Assembly (NCBI GenBank): GCA_041398825.1
Contig: JAWKTX010000003.1
Coordinates: 434,001-498,000 of the forward strand
DNA from: Planctomycetaceae bacterium
Lineage (GTDB): Bacteria > Planctomycetota > Planctomycetia > Planctomycetales > Planctomycetaceae
Direction of reading: 5' to 3'
Length of the DNA: 64,000 nucleotides
The position numbers were made by a program, and so were the translations under genes. The notes beneath the pieces were generated by a model, which was given only the letters and a program-made list of their open reading frames with translations, was not told the origin of the DNA and made no database searches. This document shows positions 37,000 to 47,800 of the stretch, one piece after another. Numbering within the stretch: the first letter of the stretch is position 1; each line of letters begins with the position of its first letter.

Positions 37000-38991
37000 A
37001 TGCAGCAGTTGATTCGCATCAGCGCTTATGCGTGGCCATATCGTCGTCGCGTTGTTTTGTCGATTTTGTGCGCGCTATTCGTTTCCGCATTCTGGTCCCT
37101 GAACCTGTCGATCACCTTTCCGATTGTCCGGGTCCTGTTTGAGGGAGACAATCTGCATGAAAACGTCGACAAAGAGATCGCGGAGTTGAAGACAGAGATT
37201 TCCGGATATGAAGGTATCCTGGGAAATCTTTCCGAGAGCCAGATTGCAGAACGCGCCAGGTATCAGCGGAAACTGAACGATGCCTCGCAGGTGCTTCTGA
37301 TGCGGCAATGGGTGAAGGATCTGATCCTTCCGTTCGTCCCCAGCGACCGATTTCAGACAGTGATGCTGATTCTCGCGTTGATTGTCTTTGCCTCGCTGAT
37401 GAAAGGGGTCTTCGTCTACATACAGGAGATTCTGGTTGGTGGCCTGGTGAATGCAGCCAGTAACGACATCCGGTCCGATGTGTTCTCCAGCGCGGTGCGA
37501 CTGGACACGCAAACGCTGGGGGCGTTGGGGACGGCAAACTTAACATCGCGTTTGACCAACGATGTGACGGAAGTCAGCCTTGGGCTGCGGTTATTCGGTG
37601 CCGATCTGATCCGTGAACCATTGAAGGCACTTGTTTGTGTTGCGGTCGCTTTCTACTTCAACTGGCGATTGACTCTGGTTGGAATGCTGGTACTTCCGTT
37701 GATTGGGGTCCTGTTTCATAAGTCGGGCAAGTCTCTTCGCAAATCTTCAAAGCAATCGCTGGAAACGATGTCGGGAATCTATCGCTGCATCAGCGAAACA
37801 TTCGATTCCATTCGTGTGGTACTGGCGTTTGGCGGCGAAAAGAAACACATCGATCAACTGCATGAGGCAAACACAGAGTATTACGACCGGTCCATGAAAC
37901 TGGTACGGGTTACGGCTCTTGTGCGCCCTGCGACGGAGTTGCTTGGAATCATCGCGTTTATTTCCATTCTGATCCCCGGTGCCTATATGGTGCTGAATCA
38001 GACCGACGAAATTGCCGGCGTCAAACTGGCATCACGTCCGCTGGAACTTGCTGAACTTGCAACGCTTTATGCGCTCCTGGCCGGGATTCTGGATCCGCTT
38101 CGAAAGATGTCCGGCATTTTGCCTATCATGCGACGTTCGATTGCGGCTTCAGAACGGGTGTTTGAAGTGATCGACATGAAGACGAACGTGCCGGAACCCC
38201 AGTCTCCGCTGGTTGCGGTTCGTCATTCCGAATCCATTTCGTTTGAAGACCTGTCATTCCACTATCAGACCGCGGATCTCTCTTCACCACATGCACTGGC
38301 TCTGCAGGCTGTCAATCTGAAAGTCCGGTTTGGTGAGGTGGTTGCTGTTGTCGGAAGCAATGGCTGTGGCAAATCGACTCTCACCAGCCTGATTCCCCGA
38401 CTCATGGATCCCACCGAAGGTGCTGTCCGTATCGATGGTGTGGATGTTCGTCAGTTTTCGCTGCATGACCTGCGAGCACAGATTGGTGTCGTGACTCAGG
38501 ATACGATGCTGTTCGACGATACGGTCTACAACAATATTCGCTACGGAAATCCGGATGCGGATCATCATGCCATTGAAGATGCGATTCGGCTTTCGCACGC
38601 CGCAGATTTTCTTTCTCTGCTGCCGGAAGGCATGAATACGCGCGTTGGAGCAAAGGGCCAGCGACTTTCTGGTGGGCAAAAGCAGCGTATTTCGCTGGCT
38701 CGTGCGATCGTGCGGGATCCTTCGATCCTCATTCTTGACGAAGCGACATCTGCGATTGATGCTGAAAGTGAAACACTGATCTACAAAGCCCTTCGTCAGT
38801 TCACTCGAGGTCGAACGACCTTCATTATTTCACACGTTCTGAATCACCATTTTCTGGATCTGATTGATCGAGTTGTCGTGATGGACAAGGGGCGAATTGT
38901 TGCCGTGGGATCTCACGAAGAACTTTCTGATTCGTGTCCCGAATACAGTCGGCTCCTTCAGGATAAACCCACGGGCAGGCGCGCTGCCTGA
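37000..38991 (+). CDS. MsbA-type ABC exporter (lipid/glycan flippase)
   Basis: A 663-residue half-transporter with six membrane helices fused to an ATPase domain, as in MsbA, which flips lipid-linked molecules across the inner membrane. Walker A is GSNGCGKST, the signature is LSGGQKQRISLARA, Walker B is ILILDEATSAID, and the H-loop lies in FIISHVLNH. Between helices 1 and 2 there is an unusual ~75-residue charged insert (from about residue 45 to 120), probably coiled-coil and periplasmic. The flanking glycosyltransferases suggest it exports a glycolipid or oligosaccharide-lipid. Confidence 0.93.
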   Translation: MQQLIRISAYAWPYRRRVVLSILCALFVSAFWSLNLSITFPIVRVLFEGDNLHENVDKEIAELKTEISGYEGILGNLSESQIAERARYQRKLNDASQVLLMRQWVKDLILPFVPSDRFQTVMLILALIVFASLMKGVFVYIQEILVGGLVNAASNDIRSDVFSSAVRLDTQTLGALGTANLTSRLTNDVTEVSLGLRLFGADLIREPLKALVCVAVAFYFNWRLTLVGMLVLPLIGVLFHKSGKSLRKSSKQSLETMSGIYRCISETFDSIRVVLAFGGEKKHIDQLHEANTEYYDRSMKLVRVTALVRPATELLGIIAFISILIPGAYMVLNQTDEIAGVKLASRPLELAELATLYALLAGILDPLRKMSGILPIMRRSIAASERVFEVIDMKTNVPEPQSPLVAVRHSESISFEDLSFHYQTADLSSPHALALQAVNLKVRFGEVVAVVGSNGCGKSTLTSLIPRLMDPTEGAVRIDGVDVRQFSLHDLRAQIGVVTQDTMLFDDTVYNNIRYGNPDADHHAIEDAIRLSHAADFLSLLPEGMNTRVGAKGQRLSGGQKQRISLARAIVRDPSILILDEATSAIDAESETLIYKALRQFTRGRTTFIISHVLNHHFLDLIDRVVVMDKGRIVAVGSHEELSDSCPEYSRLLQDKPTGRRAA

Positions 38992-39121
38992 CGGTTGGAA
39001 ATTTCGCTGCCATTAACTGTTGATGATTTCGAACTGACTTCCCGGACATTATGGTCAGATAACGAAACGCGTTTCGTTTGACGTGCCTGTCTTCCTTACT
39101 TCCGACACCGCGAGCAAAGTC

Positions 39122-40156
39122 ATGTCTGACTCCAGGCCGATTGTCATCTGGAAGATTGGTGATGGCCGACCAGGGCACGAAAACCAGGTGGCTGGTTTGG
39201 TTGATGCGCTGGCTCGACGAATTTCGTGTGTGGACTATCGCATCGATGTCGACAATGGTTTACGAGGACTGCGCAGTCTGCTGCCAGGTTCCCTGACAAA
39301 GCTGGCGGATCTGCCAGCTCCCGATGTTCTGATCGGTGCCGGGCATGCAACACATCTGACCATACTGGCCTGCCAGCGACGGTTTGGCGGCCGATCGGTA
39401 GTCGTGATGAAACCCAGTCTTCCAGTGGGCATCTTCGATTGCTGTCTGATTCCTGCTCACGATCATGTGCGCGTCACTTCAAGGCGCGTCATTCGATTCG
39501 AAGGGGCTTTGAATCGAATACAGCCGGAGAAGTTGCAGGATGATGGCCGCGGACTGATACTGATCGGCGGACATTCGAGACATTTTCGCTGGGCTCAGAA
39601 TCATCTGTTCGGGCAGCTGGATCGAATTCTTGCCGGGGATTCACAGATCTGCTGGACCATTGCAACGTCACAGAGGACGCCACCGGATTTCGTTCGCAAT
39701 TGCCGGCTCAGGTATCCTTCGCATGCCGTTGTTGCCCCGGACGAACGCGTGGGTACGTGGCTTTCGGTTCAGCTTCAGACGGCGGGGACAGTCTGGGTGA
39801 CCTGCGACAGTGTTTCGATGCTGTACGAGGCCGCGACAGCAGGTGCGCGTGTTGGTATGCTGGAGCTTCCGGCCAACGGTCGGAACAGAGTTGCTGCAGA
39901 AATGCGGCGAGTCTGCCAGAGGGGCAGGGCAACGGCCTGGAGCGAATGGATACGCGGTGTGGAACTGAAAAAGCCGGAGCAGTCATTTTGCGAAGCAGAT
40001 CGCTGTGCGGAAGAATTGATTGGTCGTCTGCTTCCGCATGCACAACGGTCCTGTCGATTCGAACGTTCGCCTGTCCTGCTTCAAAAAGACGTACCGGTTG
40101 ATACTTTGACAGAAGAGATCGCAGAATGGCAACTCCACCCGCTCGATGTCAGGTGA
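39122..40156 (+). CDS. ELM1/GtrOC1-like putative nucleoside-sugar transferase
   Basis: A ~344-residue member of the ELM1 (mitochondrial fission ELM1-like, DUF1022) family, thought to be GT-B-like glycosyltransferases in bacteria. The N-terminal signature is WKIGDGRPGHENQVAGL; GAGHATH, LIGGHSRHF and TCDSVSMLYEAATAGARVG follow. I start at ATG 39122, where homology begins; the frame opens at a GTG at 39083. It overlaps the next gene by 31 bases, which suggests coupling. Function inferred from family and from the glycan locus. Confidence 0.82.
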   Translation: MSDSRPIVIWKIGDGRPGHENQVAGLVDALARRISCVDYRIDVDNGLRGLRSLLPGSLTKLADLPAPDVLIGAGHATHLTILACQRRFGGRSVVVMKPSLPVGIFDCCLIPAHDHVRVTSRRVIRFEGALNRIQPEKLQDDGRGLILIGGHSRHFRWAQNHLFGQLDRILAGDSQICWTIATSQRTPPDFVRNCRLRYPSHAVVAPDERVGTWLSVQLQTAGTVWVTCDSVSMLYEAATAGARVGMLELPANGRNRVAAEMRRVCQRGRATAWSEWIRGVELKKPEQSFCEADRCAEELIGRLLPHAQRSCRFERSPVLLQKDVPVDTLTEEIAEWQLHPLDVR

Positions 40157-41058
40157 TACCTCAGGCTGGTCGTCAGGTTAGTTTTTGTGTTGACGATCGT
40201 GAAGTCCTGCGGTGGCATGAAGGTCTAGACTATCCGCGGCCTTATTTCTTTCCACTAGTCGCACCATCCGGCAGATCGTTGACAAGGATGGGGCATCCGG
40301 GCGCCCCGAATCACGATCACCATCAATCGATCTGGTTTGCTCATCACAAAGTGATGGGGATTGATTTCTGGGGCAATGCTTCCGGTGCAACGATTCGCCA
40401 GTTGCAATGGCTGGCCTACGAGGATGGTGACGATGCCTGCCGCATGGCTGTCCTGCTGGGTTGGTATGATGGTCATGATCCGGCGGCGTTGATGCAGCAG
40501 GAAATGGTTTGCGAGGTTCGACCTGTCGGAAGCGAGCGTGAGTTTGTTGTTGAGGTTCAGTCTCGCTTTACGCCATCAGCAGATTCACTGGAATTGCAGC
40601 AGACAAACTTTGGTGTGCTGGCGGTTCGAGTTGCTCGCGGCATTTCCGGGCACTTTGGTGGCGGGACGTTGACCAACAGCGAATCAGCGATTGGAGAGCG
40701 GGCGATTTTCGGAAAACCTGCCACCTGGGTGGACTACAGTGGAGCCACAGATCGAAACGCACAACAAATCGAAGGTATTACTTACATGGATCATCCTTCG
40801 AATCCGGGGCAGCCAACGGGTTGGCATGTTCGCGAAGATGGCTGGATGTGTGCGTCGCCGACGATGAATGCTTCGATTGTGATTGAAAAAAGTCAACCGT
40901 TGATTCTGCGGTATCAGTTGTTCGTGCATAGTGGTGGCGTCGCACCCGATCGAATCGCAGAACTCGCTAAGACATTTGATGGGTCTTCTGGCTGGGTTGT
41001 CAGCAAGAGTAAGCGACCGCATATTGCCTGGACAATTGATCGAATGGAAGCAAAGTGA
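40126..41058 (+). CDS. DUF6807 (PmoA-family) protein
   Basis: A 310-residue DUF6807 protein, a family annotated PmoA after a methane-oxygenase resemblance but common in planctomycetes, where it sits near sugar-active genes. Recognisable segments are RPYFFPLVAPSGRSLTRMGH, PNHDHHQSIWFAH and VDYSG, with histidine clusters likely to bind metal or sugar. No signal peptide is evident, so it may be cytoplasmic. It is coupled to both neighbours by overlaps of 31 and 4 bases. True activity unknown; methane oxidation is not implied. Confidence 0.83.
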   Translation: MATPPARCQVIPQAGRQVSFCVDDREVLRWHEGLDYPRPYFFPLVAPSGRSLTRMGHPGAPNHDHHQSIWFAHHKVMGIDFWGNASGATIRQLQWLAYEDGDDACRMAVLLGWYDGHDPAALMQQEMVCEVRPVGSEREFVVEVQSRFTPSADSLELQQTNFGVLAVRVARGISGHFGGGTLTNSESAIGERAIFGKPATWVDYSGATDRNAQQIEGITYMDHPSNPGQPTGWHVREDGWMCASPTMNASIVIEKSQPLILRYQLFVHSGGVAPDRIAELAKTFDGSSGWVVSKSKRPHIAWTIDRMEAK

Positions 41059-41936
41059 TCATCTGCAGGTTTCTGGGTGGATTAGGAAATCAACTTTTTC
41101 AGTATGCGGCAGCAAGAAGTCTGGCGAACCGATGCCGCAGTGAAGTTGTTGCGGACAGTCGATTGTTTGCCAGCTACAAACTGCATTCCTATCTGATTGA
41201 TCGGTTTCCGGTGCGGATGGTTGATGCGTCTTCGGCTGACCTCAGGGGAATGATACTTCCGCCGGAAAAGCGAGGACCGGTGAACTGGTTGTACTGGTCT
41301 GTTCGGAATCGTGGCCGATTAAACGTGTTTCGGGAAAAGAGCCTGCGATATCAGCCACAGTTCGAAGACTTAGCCGACAACACATACTTATGGGGATACT
41401 GGCAGTCGGAGAAGTATTTTCGGTCGATTGAACCATTGCTGCGTGAAGAGCTTGCCATTCCTGAGCCTGCAGATGAAGCGAATCAGGAGGCCCTGAAGCA
41501 GATTCGATCGGAATGGTCTGTTTCGTTGCACATTCGCCGCGGTGACTATGTTTCGAATTCAAAGACCAATCAAATCCATGGAACGTGCTCGCTCGACTAT
41601 TATCAGGAAGCCGCTCGTTTCATGGCGGATCAAGCCGGTGAACCTCCGGTGTTCTTTGTGTTTTCGGATGACTCCGTCTGGACGCGGGAGAATCTGAAGC
41701 TGCCGTTCCCGATGAAGTTCATGTCGCACAATCCGGTCGATGTCCCACTGGCGGATTTAAAACTGATGAGCAGTTGCAGGCACCACGTGATCGCCAACAG
41801 CAGCTTCAGCTGGTGGGGAGCGTGGCTGAATCCATCGCCCGAAAAAACAGTCGTTGCGTGTCGGACCTGGTTTGCTGATCCCGGACGGGATGATCGCGAC
41901 ATTGTGCCGGATTCCTGGCACAGAATCGGCCCGTAA
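41055..41936 (+). CDS. GT11 alpha-1,2-fucosyltransferase
   Basis: A 293-residue GT11 enzyme that would move L-fucose (or a related 6-deoxy-L-sugar) from GDP to a glycan. The N-terminal GGLGNQLFQYAAARSLA, the GDP-binding HIRRGDYVSN, and the C-terminal ANSSFSWWGAWLN are all diagnostic. The GTG start overlaps the previous stop (GTGA). The donor GDP-fucose or GDP-colitose could come from the enzymes at 1.5-3.7 kb, so the two distant clusters may serve one glycan. Confidence 0.93.
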   Translation: MIICRFLGGLGNQLFQYAAARSLANRCRSEVVADSRLFASYKLHSYLIDRFPVRMVDASSADLRGMILPPEKRGPVNWLYWSVRNRGRLNVFREKSLRYQPQFEDLADNTYLWGYWQSEKYFRSIEPLLREELAIPEPADEANQEALKQIRSEWSVSLHIRRGDYVSNSKTNQIHGTCSLDYYQEAARFMADQAGEPPVFFVFSDDSVWTRENLKLPFPMKFMSHNPVDVPLADLKLMSSCRHHVIANSSFSWWGAWLNPSPEKTVVACRTWFADPGRDDRDIVPDSWHRIGP

Positions 41937-41976
41937 GGCTCTTCAGGAGCGTTTGACTGGAGGGTTGCAGGTTGAG

Positions 41977-43200
41977 TCAGTCAGGATTCGTTGAGCCGGG
42001 AGCCTCGGATTCGGGGCGGGCGGATTCGGGTTCTGAAGTGCCGACGGCATCCGATTCGGGCCTCGGGTCCTGTCCTGGCGGTGGACCAGGATACTGGTAA
42101 TACTGACATTCCAGTCGGCCGTTGTAGAGTTTTCGCCGTCGAGGTGCGCGACGTCCGAAGTGTTTTTCGAACCATCGGTTGGACGTCAGCACGTAGATAC
42201 TCCACGTTTCAAGTGGCGCGAAGACTCGCCCCATCTCCCGATAAACGGCTTCAACTTCCTGCGCGTCTCCCAGACGTTCGCCGTAGGGAGGGTTACAAAT
42301 GATGCAGCCAAATTCACGGGTAAACGAAAGGTCGCTGATTTCCTGTTCCCTGAATCGAATGTCTCCCAGCACACCTGCTTCGCTTGCGTGACGTTCAGCC
42401 AGGCGGATGGCTCCGGGATCGTGATCGAACGCGATCACGGGATCGGGCATACGTGGCTGACGCAGGGCTTTGGCTTCGTTGCGACATTCTCTCCAGAGGC
42501 TTCTGGGCATCCAGGGGAATTCTTCTGAAATGAAGGATCTGCTCAGGCCGGGAGCAATATTGCGTCCGATCATCGCGGCTTCGATCGGAATCGTTCCGCT
42601 CCCGCAAAACGGGTCAACCAGAAGTCGTTCGCGATTCCAGTAGCTCAGCTGGATTAGTCCGGCGGCCATCGTTTCCCGGAGAGGTGCTGCACCAACTACC
42701 GCTCGGTAGCCTCGTTTATGCAGACCATCGCCGCTTGTATCGATCGTGAGCGTTGCGACGTCGTGGTGCAAAGAAACCTCAATCGGGAACTCTGCGCCCG
42801 TTTCATCAAACCGAAAGCGGTTATACTTTCGCTTCATGTTCTCGACAATGGCCTTTTTTACCGCTCCCTGAACTTTGGGAACTGCTGTCAGCCTGGATCG
42901 AACGCTACGTCCTGCAACCGGGAATTTTGCGTCGACCGGAAGCAGCTCGTTCCAGGGTAATTCCATCGTCTGGTCGAACAGCTGATCAAAATTCTCAGCG
43001 TGAAATTCTCCTAAACGGATGAGCAGTCGATCGGCCGTGCGGAGCCACAAATTGAGGCGGGCGATGTCTTTTTCGTCACCAGAGAAGTCGACACGGCCGT
43101 CTGATGTTCTAAGGTCCACATAGCCCAGCGAAGAAAGTTCGCGGGCGACGACGGATTCCATTCCGAAGGTCGTAGTGGCAATCAGATCAAAACAGGGCAT
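41977..43200 (-). CDS. THUMP-domain class I RNA methyltransferase (RlmL-like)
   Basis: A ~407-residue RNA guanine-N2 methyltransferase related to the N-terminal half of RlmKL/YcbY. It has an N-terminal THUMP region (FDLIATTTFGMESVVARELS) and a Rossmann SAM-binding domain with LLVDPFCGSGTIPIEA and the catalytic CNPPYGERL. The ATG at 43200 is chosen since homology starts there; the only longer start is a TTG at 43230. The C-terminal ~35 residues are Pro/Glu-rich. The likely substrate is 23S rRNA. Confidence 0.9.
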   Translation of the reverse strand: MPCFDLIATTTFGMESVVARELSSLGYVDLRTSDGRVDFSGDEKDIARLNLWLRTADRLLIRLGEFHAENFDQLFDQTMELPWNELLPVDAKFPVAGRSVRSRLTAVPKVQGAVKKAIVENMKRKYNRFRFDETGAEFPIEVSLHHDVATLTIDTSGDGLHKRGYRAVVGAAPLRETMAAGLIQLSYWNRERLLVDPFCGSGTIPIEAAMIGRNIAPGLSRSFISEEFPWMPRSLWRECRNEAKALRQPRMPDPVIAFDHDPGAIRLAERHASEAGVLGDIRFREQEISDLSFTREFGCIICNPPYGERLGDAQEVEAVYREMGRVFAPLETWSIYVLTSNRWFEKHFGRRAPRRRKLYNGRLECQYYQYPGPPPGQDPRPESDAVGTSEPESARPESEAPGSTNPD

Positions 43201-43411
43201 CGTGGAAGACTGTTTCTGGCGAGATGTCAAAGGGCAATGGTATTGTTTCGGGTGGGCGGATTGAACGGTGGATGTCCGTCAGTGTCAATCATCTGTCTTA
43301 TCAGATGTCAGGTTTTAGTAATCAGTGTAATCCATTCGATTTACTGGTAATTTATTTTTCTTTGCGACGTCAGGCGGACAGTCCCTGCCTTGTATTCTTC
43401 TGAGGAACATC

Positions 43412-44893
43412 GTGGCCAGAATCAACAGCTCTCCTTCATTTCGCTCCGTTTGGTTGGCGATTTCCGCTTGTCTGGCGTTTTGTTCTGCGGTGCTGAGCGG
43501 CTGTGCGAAGTCCGGCGATCCTGTGGACGGTGATTTGCAGGCCGCGAAACCGCCGGCTCAGCCCCCCGCACTTGTGGTGGTGCAGCCGGCGGAACAGCGA
43601 GACATCCGGCCAAAACTGGTCGCAATCGGTACTGTGCGAGCCAAACATACCAGCGTCGTCGCTTCCGGGGCGGACGGAGTCGTCTCCAGTTACAAGGTGG
43701 AAAGAGGCGATTATGTGAAAGAGGACGCGGTGCTGTCGGAATTACGAATGCGCTCAACGGATTTGAACCTGGAGTCTGAGCGAAAGATTCTTGCCGAACG
43801 ACAGGCGGAATATCAGGAAGTTCTGACGCCACGAGATGAAGACGTTGCAGAATCAATGGCACGGTTGCAGGCGGCCGAAATTGCAGTGGCCAATGCCCGT
43901 CGTCAACTCGATGAACTCAAGTCGCTGGGGCAGCGGGGCGCGGCGAATGCTTCGGCAATTCGGGATGCTGAAGACAATTACGATGAACGACAGCAGTTGC
44001 GTCTTGCAGCCAAGGCGGCCCATGATCGCGTCGCTGCCGGTGTTCGCGAAGAGAGAAAGGCCCAGGCGCTGGCTCGGCTTGAATCTCAGCGAGCCCACGT
44101 CGCTTACCTGGAATCAGAACGAGAAAAACGAATCACCGCCGCTCCGTTTGCTGGTTTTGTGGTCGAGGAACACAGCTACGTTGGCGAATGGCTGTCGAAA
44201 GGTGATCCAGTCGTAACACTGGCTGATCTCAGTGAAGTGGAGGTCGAGGTTCAGGTGGATCAGACATTCATATCCCAGGTGAAACCCGGCAACATCGTGG
44301 AAGTTCGTATTCCCGGGGCACTCAATCCCGGATCGATGACGGAACGATGGGAGGGCACGGTGGATGCTATCGTACTTCGCAGCAACTGGGAGGAAGGTTC
44401 CCGGAGTTTCCCGGTGATCGTTCGAATCAAAAATGAAGTCGACGCGTCTGCTCAGGCCGCAAGTGCCCACCCAGCCTTGCCAGTGCTGCGAGACGGGATG
44501 ATGGCCGAAGTTCAGTTTGAAGGAACGGCTGTGAACGCGCTTGTTGTTCCCAAGGACTCGCTTGTGAGATCAAATCGCGGTGTCTTTGTGTTTGCTGTTG
44601 ATCCCCCTGCGGATCAAAAACCACCAGTGGCGCGGCAGGTGGAGGTTGTGCCGGGCATCAGCGACCAGGGCTGGATTCAGGTGCAATTCCCGCAAGCTGA
44701 AGCAGGGCAGGTGATAATTGCGGGGACACCCGTCGTGACGGTCGGCGGTGAACGCCTTCGTCCGTTCCAGACACTCATGATTCAGGATTCCGATACGGTG
44801 AAAACAGCGGAGAGCGCGTCTGCTGGTGCGCCAGCAGGCAAGGCCGGCAATTCCTCGAACAGGGACAACGCCGGGCAGGAGGCAAAGCGATGA
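43412..44893 (+). CDS. RND efflux periplasmic adaptor lipoprotein
   Basis: A 493-residue HlyD/AcrA-type membrane-fusion protein. The N-terminus is lipoprotein-like (FCSAVLSGC). The barrel-sandwich halves flank a long coiled-coil rich in Glu, Ala and Arg (about residues 120-230), followed by ITAAPFAGFVVEEHSYVGEW and beta-barrel segments. GAGGA lies just upstream of the GTG start. The four-base overlap with the RND pump gene makes a two-gene operon. No outer-membrane TolC-like gene is adjacent. Confidence 0.92.
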   Translation: MARINSSPSFRSVWLAISACLAFCSAVLSGCAKSGDPVDGDLQAAKPPAQPPALVVVQPAEQRDIRPKLVAIGTVRAKHTSVVASGADGVVSSYKVERGDYVKEDAVLSELRMRSTDLNLESERKILAERQAEYQEVLTPRDEDVAESMARLQAAEIAVANARRQLDELKSLGQRGAANASAIRDAEDNYDERQQLRLAAKAAHDRVAAGVREERKAQALARLESQRAHVAYLESEREKRITAAPFAGFVVEEHSYVGEWLSKGDPVVTLADLSEVEVEVQVDQTFISQVKPGNIVEVRIPGALNPGSMTERWEGTVDAIVLRSNWEEGSRSFPVIVRIKNEVDASAQAASAHPALPVLRDGMMAEVQFEGTAVNALVVPKDSLVRSNRGVFVFAVDPPADQKPPVARQVEVVPGISDQGWIQVQFPQAEAGQVIIAGTPVVTVGGERLRPFQTLMIQDSDTVKTAESASAGAPAGKAGNSSNRDNAGQEAKR

Positions 44894-47800
44894 ACTTTAT
44901 CCGCTTCTCCATTGACAATCCCGTCAAGGTTACTGTGGGTGTGATTCTGATGGTGCTGTTTGGCGGAATTGCCTACATCAGCACGCCCGTCCAGCTGACA
45001 CCGGATGTCGTCGAACCGGAAATTACCATTACCACCATGTGGCCCGGGGCGAGTGCTCAGGAGGTTGAACGCGAAATCATTGAAGCTCAGGAAGAGCAGC
45101 TTAAGTCGGTGGAAGGGCTGGAGGAATTCACCAGTGAGAGCAGTGATTCGATGGGGTCAATCACGCTTCAGTTTCCGGTGGGCACAGACCTGTCGGATGC
45201 ACGAGCGCGGGTGGCGGAAAAACTGAATCAGGTGCCGGAGTATCCTGACGATGCACGCGAACCGGTAATTTCGACGGTCAATGCCAATACCAATGCGATT
45301 GCCTGGTTCATCATGAAACCGCTTCCTCCTTCGAAGGAGGATCTGACGAATCTGGTGGCCGCCCATCCGGAACTCAGCGAAGCATTGCGGCCGATTTTCG
45401 ATGCACCTGAACCTGTGGATCTCACCAGGCTGAATATGCTTCGGCCCGAATTTCCCGTTCTGGACGATTTTGTCAAAGGCCGCAACGATCCTGCGCTGTT
45501 GAAGAAATTCGCTGAGGATTTTATCGAAGCGGAGTTCGAACGTGTTCCGGGGATTGCCAATGCGAATGTCTTCGGTGGCCAGGAACAGGAATTTCGGGTT
45601 GTCGTGCAGCCCGCTCGTCTGGCGTCGCTTGGCCTGAGCATTTCTGATATGCGAACGGCATTGATGCAGCAAAACCAGAACACATCCGCGGGGGATATCC
45701 AGGAAGGCAAGCAACGCAACGTGGTGCGGACTCTGGGACAATTCCAGACACCGGAGCAGGTTGAAGAAACCATCATCACGTATCGAGATGGTTCGCCCGT
45801 CAGAGTTCGGGATGTGGCGACGGTTGGGGTGAGTTATAAGAAACCCGATGGCGTTGTGCGGCAACAGGGACTCAGCGCGCTGGCTGTCAATGCACAGCAG
45901 GCACCCAATACAAATCTGAAAGAGATCATGGGCCCGCCGCGCACCGCACTGGATCTGGATCATGACGGACAGATTACGGGGCTCGAACTCGCCGAATGTG
46001 AACGCATCTACGGTAAGTGTCTGCGAATCTCAGTTGAAGAGCTCAACAATGGCATCCTGAAGCAGAAAGGCGTTTATCTGGATCAGGTGTATGATCAGAC
46101 CGAGTACCTTGATTCTGCCACGGATCTGGTTCGAAGCAACGTCTATGTGGGTGGGGCTCTGGCGGTCGCGGTCCTGCTTCTTTTTCTTCGAAGTATCCGG
46201 TCTGTTCTGATCGTGGGTATTTCGATACCGATCAGCATTGTCGCCACATGTTTGTTTGTACGCTTGTTTGATCGCAGTATTAACGTGATCAGCCTGGCTG
46301 GGATGGCTTTCGCAGTTGGTATGGTTGTCGACAATGCCATCGTTGTGCTTGAGAATATCTACCGACACTATCAGATGGGGAAATCTCCTCGCGATGCCGC
46401 CCTTGTCGGGACGCAGGAAGTTTGGGGAGCCGTACTGGCTTCGACCCTGACGACCCTGGCCGTGTTCGTGCCGGTGATTTTTGTTCAGGGACAGGCAGGG
46501 CAACTTTTCCGCGACATTGCCATCGCCATCAGTTGTGCCGTAGGGTTGTCGCTGATCGTGAGCATCACGGTGATTCCGACCGCCGCCTGCCGATTGCTTC
46601 GAGGTGAAAGATCCGCTTCGGTTGAGCGGGACACAGGTTTTGGACCATCTGGATTGTTCGGTTTAGTGCGTCTGGGCGCATTTCTGAACACGCTGTTCGT
46701 GAAGCTCATGCAGACGTCGCTGTCTGTAAAAGGAAGCTGGCTGATCCGGTTGCTTGTCGTTGCCGGATTTGTCATCGGATCTCTGACTCTCAGCCGCACG
46801 CTGATGCCGGATACAGAGTATCTGCCTTCGGGCAATCGTAATCTGGTGATCGCCATCCTTCTTCCCCCGCCTGGTTACAGTGTGAATCAGATGATTCAGC
46901 TGGGAGAGAATATGGAGCGGCAGCTTGCGCCATACTGGCTTGGTGAGGCTGCTCCCGGGGCACCGCGAATCAAGAATTTCTTTTTCGTGGCTCGAGGCCG
47001 CAGTCTCTTCATGGGGGCTCGCGCAGAGGATGAGCTTCGGGCAGCCGAATTGATTCCTGTTCTGTCGCAAGTGGCAGCGTCGCAGCCCGGGGTGATCCCG
47101 ATTGTCAGTCAGGCGAGCCTGTTTGATAGTGGGCTGAGTGGTGGCCGGACGATTGATATTGAAATTACGGGGCCGGATCTTGAGGTACTTGTTGATAAAG
47201 CAAGAACGGCCTTTGGAATGTGTATGGGAGAATTTCCAACGCCGCCACTGGGCGGAAATCAATTGCGCCCGATACCGGGACTGGACCTTTCCAGTCCGGA
47301 GTTACACGTGATTCCACGTATCGAACGATCGTCGCAGCTGGGGTTATCGACATCGGAGATTGGTTACGCCGTAAATGCTCTTGTCGATGGTGCGTACGCC
47401 GGGGACTACTGGCACGAGGGTCGCCGCGTCGATCTTGTCATCTATGGCGATGATGAGTACGCCAGCCGATCACAGGATCTGAACAATCTGCCCATCCAGA
47501 CACCGTCGGGATTCAATGTCCAGCTGGATTCAGTGGCAGATGTCGAACTCACGCGTGGGCCGGAGCAGGTAAATCATGTGGAGCGTTTGCGGTCGATCAC
47601 CATCCAATTGAAGCCGGCGGAGGGAATGGCTTTGGAGGCCGCCCTGCGGACGGTGGACGAAAAGATTCGCAAACCTTTGATGCAGGACCCGGATTTTCAA
47701 AGTGGACTTTATCAGATCCGGCTGGCTGGGACGTCGGACAAGCTGGCAGATACCTGGTTCGAATTGCGATGGAATCTGGCATTGGCCGTTGTGTTGACGT

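Noticed and set aside
43290..43307. CATCTG/CAGATG inverted repeat in the divergent promoter region of the RND operon.
   Set aside because: Only six base pairs and no second site; too weak to call an operator.
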